A stretch of DNA of 20,527 nucleotides from Dehalococcoidia bacterium UBA6495 (GCA_002435305.1 DJMH01000058.1:1-20527), one strand, 5' to 3'; counted from the stretch's first letter, positions 1 through 8,450 are shown. Made by a program: numbers and translations. The notes: generated from the sequence alone by a model not told the origin.

Positions 1-28
1 GTCTCCCCCTTTTCTTTCGCCAAAAAAA

Positions 29-1009
29 TTAGTCGTTCTTCATTACAACTTTAACGATGTTATCCTGATATTGTTCATACTGGTCATAGGCATCGTTGAC
101 ATCGGAGAAGTCTACCTCATGTGTTTTCATTTCTCCGGGATTCCACCAACCTCGATCCTTCAACTCTATCATCCTTTCAATATGTCCCATAGGATCACCA
201 CTCCCAGCTCCCGATGTAGGAATGATGGTAGGGGCATTTCTGAGTAAATACTGGGTATCTATTTCTGTGGTCTTCCCTCGTGGGCCTGCCTGTATCCCAA
301 AAATTATCACCTTCCCATGCTTAGTAGCACCCCTAATCGCTGCATTTAACCCTTCAGGGAACCCAGAGGCTTCAACAGATATATCAGCGAGTTTTCCGTC
401 GGTGATTTCTGCAAGGGCCTCATCTACATTATCCTTATCGGGGTTGATAGTATGTGTAGCTCCGAATTTCTTACCCCATTCCAATCGATAATCAAGCGGG
501 TCGACCGCGATAATTCTCCTTGCACCAGCTCTCGCAACGATAGCGGTAAAAGATAGTCCGATGCTGCCTTGCCCCATAACAACTACGTCTTTACCCAATA
601 TTGTTCCCATTTGCTGACAAGAGTACAAAACCGTTCCCGATGGTTGGCAAAGAATCCACTCACCTAGATCACCGTGATCCGGTAACAGTGCCATCCTGCC
701 CTCATCACCTGGATAGTATTCAACCAGGCCTCCGGGGCCAGTCATGCTAGGCAAAACTATTACTCTCTGACCGACTTTGAATTTATCTGACTTACTTTCA
801 ACAATAGTGCCGGCACATTCATGACAGGCTCCCCCATGCCGCATAGGATATTCTTCTTCAGGCATGACCGGGCCATAAGCATGTCTAATATCACTCCCAC
901 AAACTGACCATCTCTCCAATTTTATTAAACATTGTCCCTCTTTTATGCTGGGAGTCTCTATATCCTCTATTTCAATTTTCTTAGGACTTGTTATTCTTGC
1001 AGCAAACAT
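29..1009 (-). CDS. Zinc-type medium-chain alcohol dehydrogenase
   Basis: This is a medium-chain dehydrogenase/reductase of 326 residues, predicted to oxidise an alcohol or polyol with NAD(H) in the cytoplasm. The GroES-like half carries the catalytic zinc site: Cys37 in VCGSD and His63-Glu64 in the position of the usual GHE. The Rossmann half has GQGSIG at 146-151 and Asp170 at the end of the second strand, which favours NAD over NADP. The four-cysteine structural zinc lobe of classical ADHs is absent, and the protein is shorter than the usual 340-380 residues. The ATG start has GGAG about 10 nt upstream. The gene diverges from the MBL hydrolase at 1193. The substrate cannot be read from the sequence. 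Confidence 0.9.
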   Translation of the reverse strand: MFAARITSPKKIEIEDIETPSIKEGQCLIKLERWSVCGSDIRHAYGPVMPEEEYPMRHGGACHECAGTIVESKSDKFKVGQRVIVLPSMTGPGGLVEYYPGDEGRMALLPDHGDLGEWILCQPSGTVLYSCQQMGTILGKDVVVMGQGSIGLSFTAIVARAGARRIIAVDPLDYRLEWGKKFGATHTINPDKDNVDEALAEITDGKLADISVEASGFPEGLNAAIRGATKHGKVIIFGIQAGPRGKTTEIDTQYLLRNAPTIIPTSGAGSGDPMGHIERMIELKDRGWWNPGEMKTHEVDFSDVNDAYDQYEQYQDNIVKVVMKND

Positions 1010-1030
1010 TAATCACACTCTCCAGTTACC

Positions 1031-1083
1031 TGATCATATTTCTGATCATAAATTTCTTTTGGCTTAGAATAGAGCACATTCTA
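1031..1083. promoter_or_regulatory. Palindromes in the divergent ADH/MBL intergenic region
   Basis: Two copies of TGATCATA lie at 1031-1038 and 1043-1050, 12 bp apart, each containing the palindrome TGATCA. Next to them is a perfect inverted repeat, TAGAAT-N7-ATTCTA, at 1065-1083. Each arm of that repeat also reads as a -10-like hexamer on one strand. On the minus strand a weak TTGCGT lies 18 bp upstream of one arm. The position between divergent genes suggests operators or promoters, but the short AT-rich repeats could be chance. Confidence 0.35.
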
Positions 1084-1192
1084 GTGATATCAAGCACATT
1101 TACGCAACAAGGAAAAATGTTGACTTTTAATCGCGGAATAAACTACGCCGTAAATTCATAAACCAATTGGATCATTGGGAGTCATCCGGTAG

Positions 1193-2176
1193 ATGCTTAA
1201 AATATCTCCTGTAGCCATAGACCAGTTATCTGTCACTATATTGATGGATAATCATGTTAGCAGTCTCTTAAACAACACAGGACCTGTCAAAAGACCGTCG
1301 ACCGAAGAAGAAATTGTTGCTTCTTTAACTGAAGGTGGTTTTGTTAAATCACAACTTAGAGCTGAGCATGGTTTTTCAGCCTGGGTGACAATTCAAAAGA
1401 ATGGGGATCAGCATTCCATACTGTTCGATGCCGGAGTATCACCAACGGGTGTATCAGAAAATATGAGAATATTGGACCTGTCGCCTAAGGACGCCGAGGC
1501 AATTGTCTTTAGCCATGGTCATTTTGATCACACCGTGGGAATTGATGGGATCCTGAATGATTTAGGTTCACAGAATACCCCGATGATAATCCATCCCGAA
1601 TTTTGGAACAAAAGAAGAATCCAGCTTCCCGGCAAAACACCGCGTATTTTACCAACCACCAGCAAAATCGCTCTAAAAGAAGGTGGCCTAGATGTGATAG
1701 AAGAATCGCGTCTTCCGTCCTTTTTATTAGACAATTCCTTACTCATAACAGGAGAGGTAGATCGAATCACCGGTTATGAAAAGGGTTTGGCAGGGCAAGA
1801 AGTGTTTAATGAGGGTTCATGGCACCCAGATCCTCTCACTTTAGACGATCAAGCTCTGATAGCTAACATAAGAGGTAAGGGCTTAATAATAGTGACTGGA
1901 TGTGGTCATTCCGGAGTCGTTAATATCTGCAATTATGCAAAAAAATTGACAGCGGAAAACAAAATCCATGCAATCATAGGAGGTTTTCATCTACCAGATG
2001 GACTAGATACAGCCACTATACAAAATACTATATCTGATCTGAAGGCTTTAGACCCGGACTGGCTAGTGCCTGCCCACTGTACAGGTCAGAAAGCAATTTT
2101 GTCCCTTGTGAAGGAACTACCAAATTCAATAATACAAAACAGTGTTGGCAGCCAATATATTTTCACTAGCTCTTAA
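1193..2176 (+). CDS. MBL-fold metallo-hydrolase, COG1237 type
   Basis: This is a metallo-beta-lactamase-fold protein of 327 residues. The metal-binding signature HxHxDH is His108, His110, Asp112, His113. Further ligand candidates are His239 in GCGHSG, His266 in GGFHL, and a histidine in PAHCTGQ near the C terminus. This order of motifs matches the COG1237 family. Archaeal members of that family are often labelled RFA-P synthase (methanopterin pathway), but bacterial members have no established substrate, so I do not transfer that name. There is no signal peptide, so a cytoplasmic location is expected. GGGAG at 1177-1181 precedes the ATG by 11 nt. The stop lies 2 bp from the stop of the convergent cupin gene. 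Confidence 0.88.
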   Translation: MLKISPVAIDQLSVTILMDNHVSSLLNNTGPVKRPSTEEEIVASLTEGGFVKSQLRAEHGFSAWVTIQKNGDQHSILFDAGVSPTGVSENMRILDLSPKDAEAIVFSHGHFDHTVGIDGILNDLGSQNTPMIIHPEFWNKRRIQLPGKTPRILPTTSKIALKEGGLDVIEESRLPSFLLDNSLLITGEVDRITGYEKGLAGQEVFNEGSWHPDPLTLDDQALIANIRGKGLIIVTGCGHSGVVNICNYAKKLTAENKIHAIIGGFHLPDGLDTATIQNTISDLKALDPDWLVPAHCTGQKAILSLVKELPNSIIQNSVGSQYIFTSS

Positions 2177-2178
2177 CA

Positions 2179-2553
2179 CTAAGATTCAGGCTTAAACATC
2201 TCAGTAACACTACCGGGGCGTGTTAATGAAATATGAGAGAAGTCATGTCCATCCGTCGCTCCATGCCAATGTTTTTCACCAGCCGGAATAAACGCAGTGT
2301 CCCCGGCTCCCATTTGAACCTCTTCTGATTCATTAGCTACTATTCCCAGTCCCTTCGTGGCAAACAATATTTGGTCACTGGTGTGTGTGTGGAAATGATT
2401 TTTTGCACCTGAGTAGAAAGAAACAATCCCGAAATTATAATCCTCGGGCTCCGTACGGCCGACAAGAGGCTGCCTTGTCACTCTGCCACCATAAAAAAGA
2501 GGAGCATCTCCTGCTTCTTGAGGATCAACGTCTTCCTGTCGTGTTACGTACAT
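2179..2553 (-). CDS. Small single-domain cupin protein
   Basis: This is a 124-residue single beta-barrel cupin. Motif 1 includes Gly49 and the metal ligands His55 and His57 (HFHTHT), with Gln61 where most cupins have a Glu ligand. Motif 2 is G84-x5-P90-x-G92-x2-H95 followed by WHG. This suggests a metal-binding barrel with a 3-His or 3-His/Gln site. Such proteins are dioxygenases, isomerases, decarboxylase partners or sensors, and nothing here decides between them. It lies 43 bp downstream of serS on the same strand, so it may be cotranscribed, though no functional link is evident. Confidence 0.85.
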   Translation of the reverse strand: MYVTRQEDVDPQEAGDAPLFYGGRVTRQPLVGRTEPEDYNFGIVSFYSGAKNHFHTHTSDQILFATKGLGIVANESEEVQMGAGDTAFIPAGEKHWHGATDGHDFSHISLTRPGSVTEMFKPES

Positions 2554-2596
2554 ACTTATTTCTCCTTCAATGTAATTATTACTATCAATATTTTTC

Positions 2597-3862
2597 TCAG
2601 TCGCCAGTTATGAGGTCAAATCCAGCGTAGGGTTTAAGAGCGTCCGGTATCCTTACAGTTCCATCAGGCAGTTGATAATTCTCAAGAATAGCAATCATGA
2701 CCCGAGGTACTGCAAGCCCTGAACCATTCAAGGTGTGTAGCAACCTTGGCCGAGAATTTTCTGAGGCCTTATAACGAATAGCTGCTCTCCTTGACTGAAA
2801 GTCGGTACAATTAGAACAGGAGGAAACCTCCAGCCACTCCTGGGCACCAGGCCCCCACATCTCTACATCATAACTTTTAGCCGCCGCGAAGCCGAGATCT
2901 CCGGTGCACAGTTCAAGAACCCTATGTGGAATACCTAATTCTACGCAAACTTCTTCCGCATCGTTTAACAGTAATTCAAGCTCCTCATAAGATTTTTCCG
3001 GTTCAACAAATTTATACATTTCAACCTTGTCAAATTGATGCACTCTCTTTATTCCACGTGTATCTCTACCTGCAGAAAATTTCTCTCTTCGCCAACAAGG
3101 CGTGTGAGATACAAATTTTAAGGGTAAAGTTTTTGCATCCAAAATTTCATCTCTAAACATGCCGGTTACAGGAGCTTCAGCAGTTGGTATCATGAACAAA
3201 TCGTCTTCAGCGTCGTGGTACATGTTTTCCTCAAAGTGAGGCAAATGGCTAGAAGCTGTGACCGTGTCTCTATTCACCATATAAGGCAAATACAATTCAC
3301 TATATCCATGCTTCTCAGTGTGTAAGTCCAACATCCAAGATATAAGAGCCCTCTGAAGGCGAGCACCCTGACCCTTGAGTAAATAGAATCGTGTTTTGGC
3401 TAATTTAACTCCCCTTTGAAAATCAATTATCCCCAAATTTTCACCTATCTCCCAGTGGGGCTTGGGATTAAAATCAAATTTGGGAATGCCACCGACAGAT
3501 CGAATAACAACGTTGCTATCTTCGTTAGGACCATCTGGTGAAGATTCGCTCGGGAGATTAGGTATACCAAGCATTACTTGCTTCAACCTCCCGCTTACCA
3601 CTCTTTCCTCCTCCTCTAAATCTTTGATCTGAGATCCCACGTTCCTCATTTCTTCTATTAACTCAGCTGGTTTATCTTTAGAACGCCCTAAATCTTTCGA
3701 GACCACATTACGCCTAGACCTTAAAGAATCCATCTCGGCTATAGCAGTTCTACGTCTTTGATCGAGGTCACTTATCTCAGCGAATGGAAGTTCTTTTCCT
3801 CGTCTCTTAAACGACTGGATAACAAATTCAGGCTTTTCTCTGATCAGCTCTATATCAATCAA
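2597..3862 (-). CDS. serS: Seryl-tRNA synthetase
   Basis: This class II aminoacyl-tRNA synthetase charges tRNA-Ser (and tRNA-Sec) with serine using ATP. At 421 residues it has the usual bacterial length. Residues about 30-105 are a charged heptad-like region that matches the tRNA-binding helical arm. TAEAPVTGMFRDEIL is the serine-binding region, SAGRDTRGIKRVHQFDKVE is motif 2, and GSGLAVPRVMIAILE is motif 3 with its ATP-binding Arg. The start is TTG at 3862, supported by AAGGAG at 3872-3877 with a 9-nt spacer. No ATG fits. No T-box leader is visible upstream. Its 5' side faces the fatty-acid operon, and the cupin gene follows it. Confidence 0.97.
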   Translation of the reverse strand: MIDIELIREKPEFVIQSFKRRGKELPFAEISDLDQRRRTAIAEMDSLRSRRNVVSKDLGRSKDKPAELIEEMRNVGSQIKDLEEEERVVSGRLKQVMLGIPNLPSESSPDGPNEDSNVVIRSVGGIPKFDFNPKPHWEIGENLGIIDFQRGVKLAKTRFYLLKGQGARLQRALISWMLDLHTEKHGYSELYLPYMVNRDTVTASSHLPHFEENMYHDAEDDLFMIPTAEAPVTGMFRDEILDAKTLPLKFVSHTPCWRREKFSAGRDTRGIKRVHQFDKVEMYKFVEPEKSYEELELLLNDAEEVCVELGIPHRVLELCTGDLGFAAAKSYDVEMWGPGAQEWLEVSSCSNCTDFQSRRAAIRYKASENSRPRLLHTLNGSGLAVPRVMIAILENYQLPDGTVRIPDALKPYAGFDLITGD

Positions 3863-3998
3863 ATAAAAAAACTCCTTACGAAACTGCCTAGAATTCTATT
3901 TGATTCGATCGGATTCATCCATGTTTCAATAATTTATGCTATCTTCTCAGAGCAACTTACCCTCGAAGACGGGTAAACAAATATTGGGTGGGTGGCTA

Positions 3999-4004
3999 TA
4001 TAAT
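3999..4004 (+). promoter_or_regulatory. Possible -10 element before the fatty-acid operon
   Basis: A perfect TATAAT occurs in the 228-bp gap between serS and the HadA-like gene, about 87 bp before the TTG start. No convincing -35 is seen at 16-18 bp spacing, so this is a weak assignment. The rest of the gap (3863-4090) shows only the serS ribosome binding site. Confidence 0.3.
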
Positions 4005-4090
4005 TGCTTTTGAAGAGTTCATTCGATAGCGGTACGCCACGGTTTTCTTGACCTGAATTCTGGATTAAATTAAGTACTTGTGAGCAGCCG

Positions 4091-4495
4091 TTGCCTTTAG
4101 ATTATTCTCTACTAAAAACCGGAAATGAGATATCGGACCAAACATATACTTTAAGCAAAAAAGAAGTCGATCTATATCTGGAAGCGGTACAAGATCAGTC
4201 GAAACGTGAATTCGATGAATCAGGCATAGAACTATCGCCGCCAATGGCGATTGCAGCTTTAAGCCTCAGGGGAGTTGTTAATGACTTACAGATACCTGGT
4301 GGAACATTACATGTCGGACAAGAAATGTCGTTCCAAAATTCGGTACAAGTTGGTGAGACCCTAAGATGCATTGCTTTCCTTGCCTCCAATAATGTACGGA
4401 GAGAATGGAGGTTCATGGTAGTAAGCTTGACGGTTTTGAACTCTGCAGGACATTCAGTAATGGAAGGCAAAAGCACAATTATGCTTCCTGCATGA
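4091..4495 (+). CDS. FAS1-like/MaoC-N hotdog dehydratase half (HadA-like)
   Basis: This 134-residue protein has a single hotdog fold of the MaoC N-terminal (FAS1-like dehydratase) type. Family features are the SPPMAIAALSLRG segment, the LHVGQEMSFQNSVQVGETL strand-turn-strand, and the C-terminal strands. It lacks the D-x4-H hydratase motif that the next gene carries. That matches the non-catalytic HadA or HadC partner of mycobacterial (3R)-hydroxyacyl-ACP dehydratase. The reading frame is open to a TGA at 4049-4051, and the only usual initiator is TTG at 4091, with a poor ribosome site. The stop overlaps the next start as ATGA, implying translational coupling and a heterodimer. Function is inferred from fold and context. 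Confidence 0.8.
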   Translation: MPLDYSLLKTGNEISDQTYTLSKKEVDLYLEAVQDQSKREFDESGIELSPPMAIAALSLRGVVNDLQIPGGTLHVGQEMSFQNSVQVGETLRCIAFLASNNVRREWRFMVVSLTVLNSAGHSVMEGKSTIMLPA

Positions 4496-4923
4496 AGCAA
4501 CAAAGGACAGAAAATTTGAAAATAGGGGCAGACCTAATACCTATTAAAAAAATGATAACAATGGGCCAAATTCGCATGTATGCGGATGCTTCTGGTGACT
4601 ATAATCCCATTCATATCGATGAAGAATTCGGCAAAAATTCCCAATTCGGTCGTAATATTGGTCACGGTATGATGGCAGCAGCTTCGATTTCAGAATTAAT
4701 GGCTGAAAGCTTCGGGACAGCCTGGTATGACACAGGCAAAATGAAAATGAGATTCAGATCCCCCGTATATCCCGGGGATGAAATCCAAACTTCCGGTCAG
4801 GTTAAGAAATTAGAAGACGCAACCAACGGTAGCCATATAACCTGCTCAGTAGTAATAATCAGACAAGATGGCGACGTCGTCATATCGGGTGAGACTTCAG
4901 TGACAGTGGATAAGCCAGCATGA
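4492..4923 (+). CDS. MaoC-type (R)-hydroxyacyl dehydratase, catalytic half (HadB-like)
   Basis: This 143-residue hotdog protein carries the hydratase-2 motif YADASGDYNPIHIDEEF. The expected catalytic pair is Asp36 and His41. It is followed by GRNIGHGMMAAASISELM, the core hotdog helix. I chose ATG 4492 because it overlaps the preceding stop (ATGA). An open frame extends upstream to 4405 but would lie inside the previous gene. Together with the upstream half it should dehydrate (3R)-hydroxyacyl-ACP to trans-2-enoyl-ACP, or hydrate enoyl-CoA. The neighbours plsX, fabG and a FabL-type reductase favour the biosynthetic role. No fabZ or fabA appears in this cluster. Confidence 0.88.
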   Translation: MKQQRTENLKIGADLIPIKKMITMGQIRMYADASGDYNPIHIDEEFGKNSQFGRNIGHGMMAAASISELMAESFGTAWYDTGKMKMRFRSPVYPGDEIQTSGQVKKLEDATNGSHITCSVVIIRQDGDVVISGETSVTVDKPA

Positions 4924-4945
4924 GCTAGTGACTAGGAGACTAAAT

Positions 4946-5968
4946 TTGCCAGAGACTCGAAATCAATTATTGAAGGTCGCAATAGATGCGATGGGCGGCG
5001 ATAACGCTCCGTCTGTACCGGTAGAGGGGGCGGTCCAATCTGCCAAAAGTGGTTTAGCAGAAGTTTTTATTGTTGGTGATAGCGATCCGGTCCAACAAGA
5101 GCTAGCAAAGCACGAAATTGGAGGCCTACCGATACATTTTGTACCCTCAGAGGGAAAGATAGAAGATAATGAGCCGCCGGCCTTAGCTGTACGACAAAAA
5201 CCCACAGCGTCGATCTTAGTGGCTACTAATTTAGTAAAGAATAAAACCGCAGATGCTGTTATATCCATGGGTTCTACGGGTGGAGCAATGGCCGCCTCCG
5301 TTGTTCTCCTGGGAACCATCGAAGGAATAGAAAGACCCGCCATCGGTGGCCCGGTCATAGGTTCTGCTCCAAACCAAACCATTCTTGATTTAGGTTCCAA
5401 TCTTGATTGCAAACCTTCTCAACTATTGGGATTTGGTGTCTTGGGATCTGTCTTTAGCAAATTACTCCTAGGAGTGGATAACCCAAAAATAGGATTACTC
5501 AGCGTGGGAAGCGAAGAAGGAAAAGGCAATATCCAATCCAAAGAGGCCAGTGCGTTATTCAAGAAAAGCGGCTTGAATTTCATTGGTAACATTGAGGGAA
5601 ACGATTTGGTCACGGGAAAGGCAGATGTTGTCGTCTGTGATGGATTCGTCGGAAATGTAATCCTAAAATTGGTAGAAGGGCTTGGTAGAGGGCTAGCGTC
5701 GCAGCTGAAAGCTTCATTAATGGGAAAACTCACCGACGATCACCTCAACGCTCTTATAGAAGATCTCTACAAGAAAAATAACGTAGTTGATGCAAGAGGC
5801 GGTGGGCCAGTTCTTGGAGTCAATGGTGTAAGTATAATTGGACACGGCAATGCTTCGGCAGGAACAGTGGAAAGAGCTGTAGGCTTGGCGCAAATGTGTG
5901 TGGAAACGAAACTCATCGAAGAACTGAATAAAGAAGTATCCATGGTTATGTCCACTGTGGATGATTAA
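4946..5968 (+). CDS. plsX: Phosphate acyltransferase PlsX
   Basis: PlsX converts acyl-ACP and inorganic phosphate to acyl-phosphate, the donor for PlsY in phospholipid synthesis. It is a peripheral membrane enzyme. Signatures in order are IDAMGGDNAP at the N terminus, SMGSTGGAMA, LDLGSNLDCKP, GSEEGKGN, NIEGNDL, VVCDGFVGNVILK, and GHGNASAGTVE near the end. TTG at 4946 is preferred because AGGAGA (4934-4939) sits 6 nt upstream. A GTG at 4928, 4 nt after the previous stop, would add six residues and has no ribosome site. Length (340 residues) is normal. In many bacteria plsX lies beside fab genes, as here. Confidence 0.96.
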   Translation: MPETRNQLLKVAIDAMGGDNAPSVPVEGAVQSAKSGLAEVFIVGDSDPVQQELAKHEIGGLPIHFVPSEGKIEDNEPPALAVRQKPTASILVATNLVKNKTADAVISMGSTGGAMAASVVLLGTIEGIERPAIGGPVIGSAPNQTILDLGSNLDCKPSQLLGFGVLGSVFSKLLLGVDNPKIGLLSVGSEEGKGNIQSKEASALFKKSGLNFIGNIEGNDLVTGKADVVVCDGFVGNVILKLVEGLGRGLASQLKASLMGKLTDDHLNALIEDLYKKNNVVDARGGGPVLGVNGVSIIGHGNASAGTVERAVGLAQMCVETKLIEELNKEVSMVMSTVDD

Positions 5969-6009
5969 ATCAATAAACCGATTATCTGCATAAGTTTATA
6001 GGAGTAAAA

Positions 6010-6756
6010 GTGTCTGAACTCAAAGGCAAAACAGCACTAGTTACAGGGGCAGCCAAAGGGATCGGCAAAGCCGCAGCGATAAAATTAGCTGAGATGGGAG
6101 CCAACATTGCAGTAAACTACAACTTGTCCCAAAAAGAGGCCGATGGCACCGTTAACCATTTGAAGGACTTCGGGGTGGAATCTATTTCCTATCAAGCAGA
6201 TGTAGGAAATTTGGGTCAGGTAACAAAAATGGTAGACGATGTCACGAAACAAATTGGCCAGATTGACATATTGGTAAACAACGCAGGCATCATAGACGAT
6301 GGGTTGCTATTAAGAATGTCAGATGAGGCATGGTCTAGAGTAATAAATACAAATCTTAACGGTACGTTTTATTGCAGTAGAGCTGTCCTTAGAACGATGG
6401 TGAGGTCCAGATGGGGGAGAATCATAAATATCGGCTCCGTAGTCGGTCTGCGAGGGAACATAGGTCAAACCAACTATACCGCTTCGAAGGCGGCAATCAA
6501 CGGATTTACATTCGCTCTTGCTAAGGAAGTCGCTACCAGAAACATAACCGTTAACACTGTAACCCCAGGATACATCCACACGGATACTGTCGATGTGCTA
6601 TCAGACAAACAAAAAGACACCATCATGACTTGGATACCGATGGCTCGTTTTGGGGAGGTAGATGATATCGCTCATATGATCGCATACCTAGCAAGTGAAA
6701 AAGCAAAATACATAACGGGTCAAATAATAAGTGTTGACGGGGGTATGGCTATCTAA
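6010..6756 (+). CDS. fabG: 3-oxoacyl-ACP reductase, FabG type SDR
   Basis: This 248-residue classical short-chain dehydrogenase should reduce 3-oxoacyl-ACP to (3R)-hydroxyacyl-ACP with NADPH. The dinucleotide motif is TGAAKGIG at 12-19, the structural NNAG is at 90-93, and the catalytic residues are Ser143, Tyr156 and Lys160 (YxxxK). The C terminus, ITGQIISVDGGMAI, is typical of FabG. The start is GTG with TAGGAG 5 nt upstream. It lies between plsX and the FabL-like gene, which supports a fatty-acid role over a general SDR function. Confidence 0.92.
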   Translation: MSELKGKTALVTGAAKGIGKAAAIKLAEMGANIAVNYNLSQKEADGTVNHLKDFGVESISYQADVGNLGQVTKMVDDVTKQIGQIDILVNNAGIIDDGLLLRMSDEAWSRVINTNLNGTFYCSRAVLRTMVRSRWGRIINIGSVVGLRGNIGQTNYTASKAAINGFTFALAKEVATRNITVNTVTPGYIHTDTVDVLSDKQKDTIMTWIPMARFGEVDDIAHMIAYLASEKAKYITGQIISVDGGMAI

Positions 6757-6779
6757 CGAACAAAGCCTAGAATATTTTA

Positions 6780-7550
6780 ATGGCTGATACTAAGAACAAA
6801 GTGGCCCTGATAACCGGTGGCTCAAGAGGTATAGGCAAGGCTATTGCCATGGAGTTTGGCAACCTGGGATACCATATCGCATTTAATTATTTCAGAAACC
6901 ACGGCGCTGCCGAACAGACTCAACGCGAAATAGAAACCCTGGGAGTGAGATGCCTGAAATTGCGCGCCCACCTCGCCGAACCTGATCAAATTGCAAACAT
7001 GTTTCAAACAGTTGCTCAAGAATTTAGTTCTATTGATGTCCTAATAAATAATGCAGCCTCTGGTGTGCAGAGAAATGCAGATGAATTAACGACAAAACAC
7101 TGGGACTGGACAATGAATATAAATGCTCGGGCCCCATGGCTATGTTCAATAGAGGCAGCCAAATTAATGCCAAATGGTGGTTCTATAGTGAATATCACTT
7201 CGGAAGGCTCCAGAAAGGTTCTACCCTATTACCTCTCCGTGGGAACCTCAAAAGCAGCTCTAGAGTCACTAACCAGATACCTAGCTGTAGAACTGGCCCA
7301 AAAAGGTATCAATGTTAATGCGGTATCGGGGGGGTATGTGGAAACTGGTGCCTTAGAATCATTCCCGAATAAACAAGACATGGTGACGTCGTCGAAAAAC
7401 ACCCTTGCGGGAAGGGTAATAACGGGTACCGACATTGCCAAAGTAACCGCTTTTTTATGTAGTGAGGACGCTTTAATGATAAGAGGTCAGATCATAATAG
7501 TTGATGGTGGTATTACCCTACTGGCACCTCTATCAAGCACTGATTCATAA
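6780..7550 (+). CDS. fabL: Enoyl-ACP reductase, FabL-type SDR
   Basis: This 256-residue SDR closely resembles Bacillus FabL (enoyl-ACP reductase III, NADPH). It starts with TGGSRGIG, then has INNAASGV in place of NNAG, the WDWTMNIN segment, and a wide catalytic spacing of Tyr151-x6-Lys158 (YLSVGTSK) instead of YxxxK. INVNAVSGG, LCSEDALMIRGQIIIVDGG and the general length also fit. It would reduce trans-2-enoyl-ACP to acyl-ACP and complete the elongation cycle after FabG and the dehydratase pair. It starts 23 bp after fabG. Its stop directly abuts the stop of the convergent ygfZ gene. FabL against another divergent SDR was judged from remembered motifs, not from an alignment. Confidence 0.87.
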   Translation: MADTKNKVALITGGSRGIGKAIAMEFGNLGYHIAFNYFRNHGAAEQTQREIETLGVRCLKLRAHLAEPDQIANMFQTVAQEFSSIDVLINNAASGVQRNADELTTKHWDWTMNINARAPWLCSIEAAKLMPNGGSIVNITSEGSRKVLPYYLSVGTSKAALESLTRYLAVELAQKGINVNAVSGGYVETGALESFPNKQDMVTSSKNTLAGRVITGTDIAKVTAFLCSEDALMIRGQIIIVDGGITLLAPLSSTDS

Positions 7551-8450
7551 CTATTGCGCCAATACTTCCGTCACCATCACCTTTTGATTACCGCATTCTA
7601 ACTCCCTTCTCAGTTCTGCATGAGAGTTACGAACAAATCCTAATCCGGCGCCATTCATTGCGGAGGTTACGACTCCCACCAAACGGCCGTCGTAGGTGAT
7701 GTCTTTTCCAGCTAGAATGCCCTCCCAAGACAATCTAACTAGTTTGCGTTGCACCTTGTCGTAGGTGTTTAATCTAGCTACTACTTCCTGTCCTATGTAA
7801 CACCCTTTGTTAAAGTTAATATGGGAGATTAGGCCTGCCTCCAGCGGATTAAAATCTTCCGTCAATTCGTATCCAAACGCAGGAACTCCAAGCTCCAATC
7901 TCAGCTGTGTGAATTCTTCTAAGGTAAGACTATTAAACTTTGTGGAAAATACCTGACTTAATTTATTTTTTGTACCTGCTGTACCTATAACGTCAATACA
8001 TGGGACAGAAGACATCTCCCCTTTTATAGCTATAAAAGATTCCCCTTCAATTTCCCAAATGAAAGAATTATGGATGGAGAGATCGGTGATAGCTGGAAAA
8101 AGATCCTCCCAGCTATCACCGATCAACCTAAAGTGACAGGTTTCTGTTGAGACATCTTTAACTGTAACGTCTTCCATAATTGTGTAAAACTCTATCCAAT
8201 CGATGACTTTGGTTTTAGATTCCCCAGCCGTCATTAATAGAACTTTATCAGGTAAGCGATTCACACTGAGAAGATCAATTATTCGCCCTTTGCTGGTGGT
8301 AAGAACAGAGTGCATACCCATAAATGGGTCTGTGAGATCCTCAAGTTTATTAGTAGACAATCTATCCAGGAGATCTAGTGAATCTTCCCCGTATATATCT
8401 ATCCTGCCGAAATAATCACTTAGATCTACAAAAACAGATTTTTCAATCAA
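7551..8450 (-). CDS. ygfZ: YgfZ/GcvT-like folate-binding Fe-S maturation protein
   Basis: This 299-residue protein is of the YgfZ family, related to the glycine-cleavage T protein. Family members support assembly or repair of certain Fe-S enzymes in a folate-dependent way. The hallmark is KGCYIGQE at 215-222 with the conserved Cys217. The N-terminal LLDRLSTN and the C-terminal GVVTSAMNGAGLGFV segments also fit. The start is TTG at 8450, 12 nt after the erpA stop and in the same frame as erpA. No Shine-Dalgarno is visible, so translation probably depends on coupling to erpA. The erpA neighbour supports an Fe-S role. Confidence 0.9.
   Translation of the reverse strand: MIEKSVFVDLSDYFGRIDIYGEDSLDLLDRLSTNKLEDLTDPFMGMHSVLTTSKGRIIDLLSVNRLPDKVLLMTAGESKTKVIDWIEFYTIMEDVTVKDVSTETCHFRLIGDSWEDLFPAITDLSIHNSFIWEIEGESFIAIKGEMSSVPCIDVIGTAGTKNKLSQVFSTKFNSLTLEEFTQLRLELGVPAFGYELTEDFNPLEAGLISHINFNKGCYIGQEVVARLNTYDKVQRKLVRLSWEGILAGKDITYDGRLVGVVTSAMNGAGLGFVRNSHAELRRELECGNQKVMVTEVLAQ

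Noticed and set aside
3863..3990. T-box or other riboswitch before serS
   Set aside because: No specifier-loop or T-box sequence is present, and the leader is short and unstructured apart from the ribosome site.
4049..4078. TTGACC as a -35 before the HadA-like gene
   Set aside because: At 17-bp spacing the -10 position reads TAAGTA, and it would start transcription almost at the initiation codon.
4405..4491. Upstream extension of the HadB-like gene
   Set aside because: It would lie inside the HadA-like gene. ATG 4492 in the ATGA overlap fits the family N terminus better.
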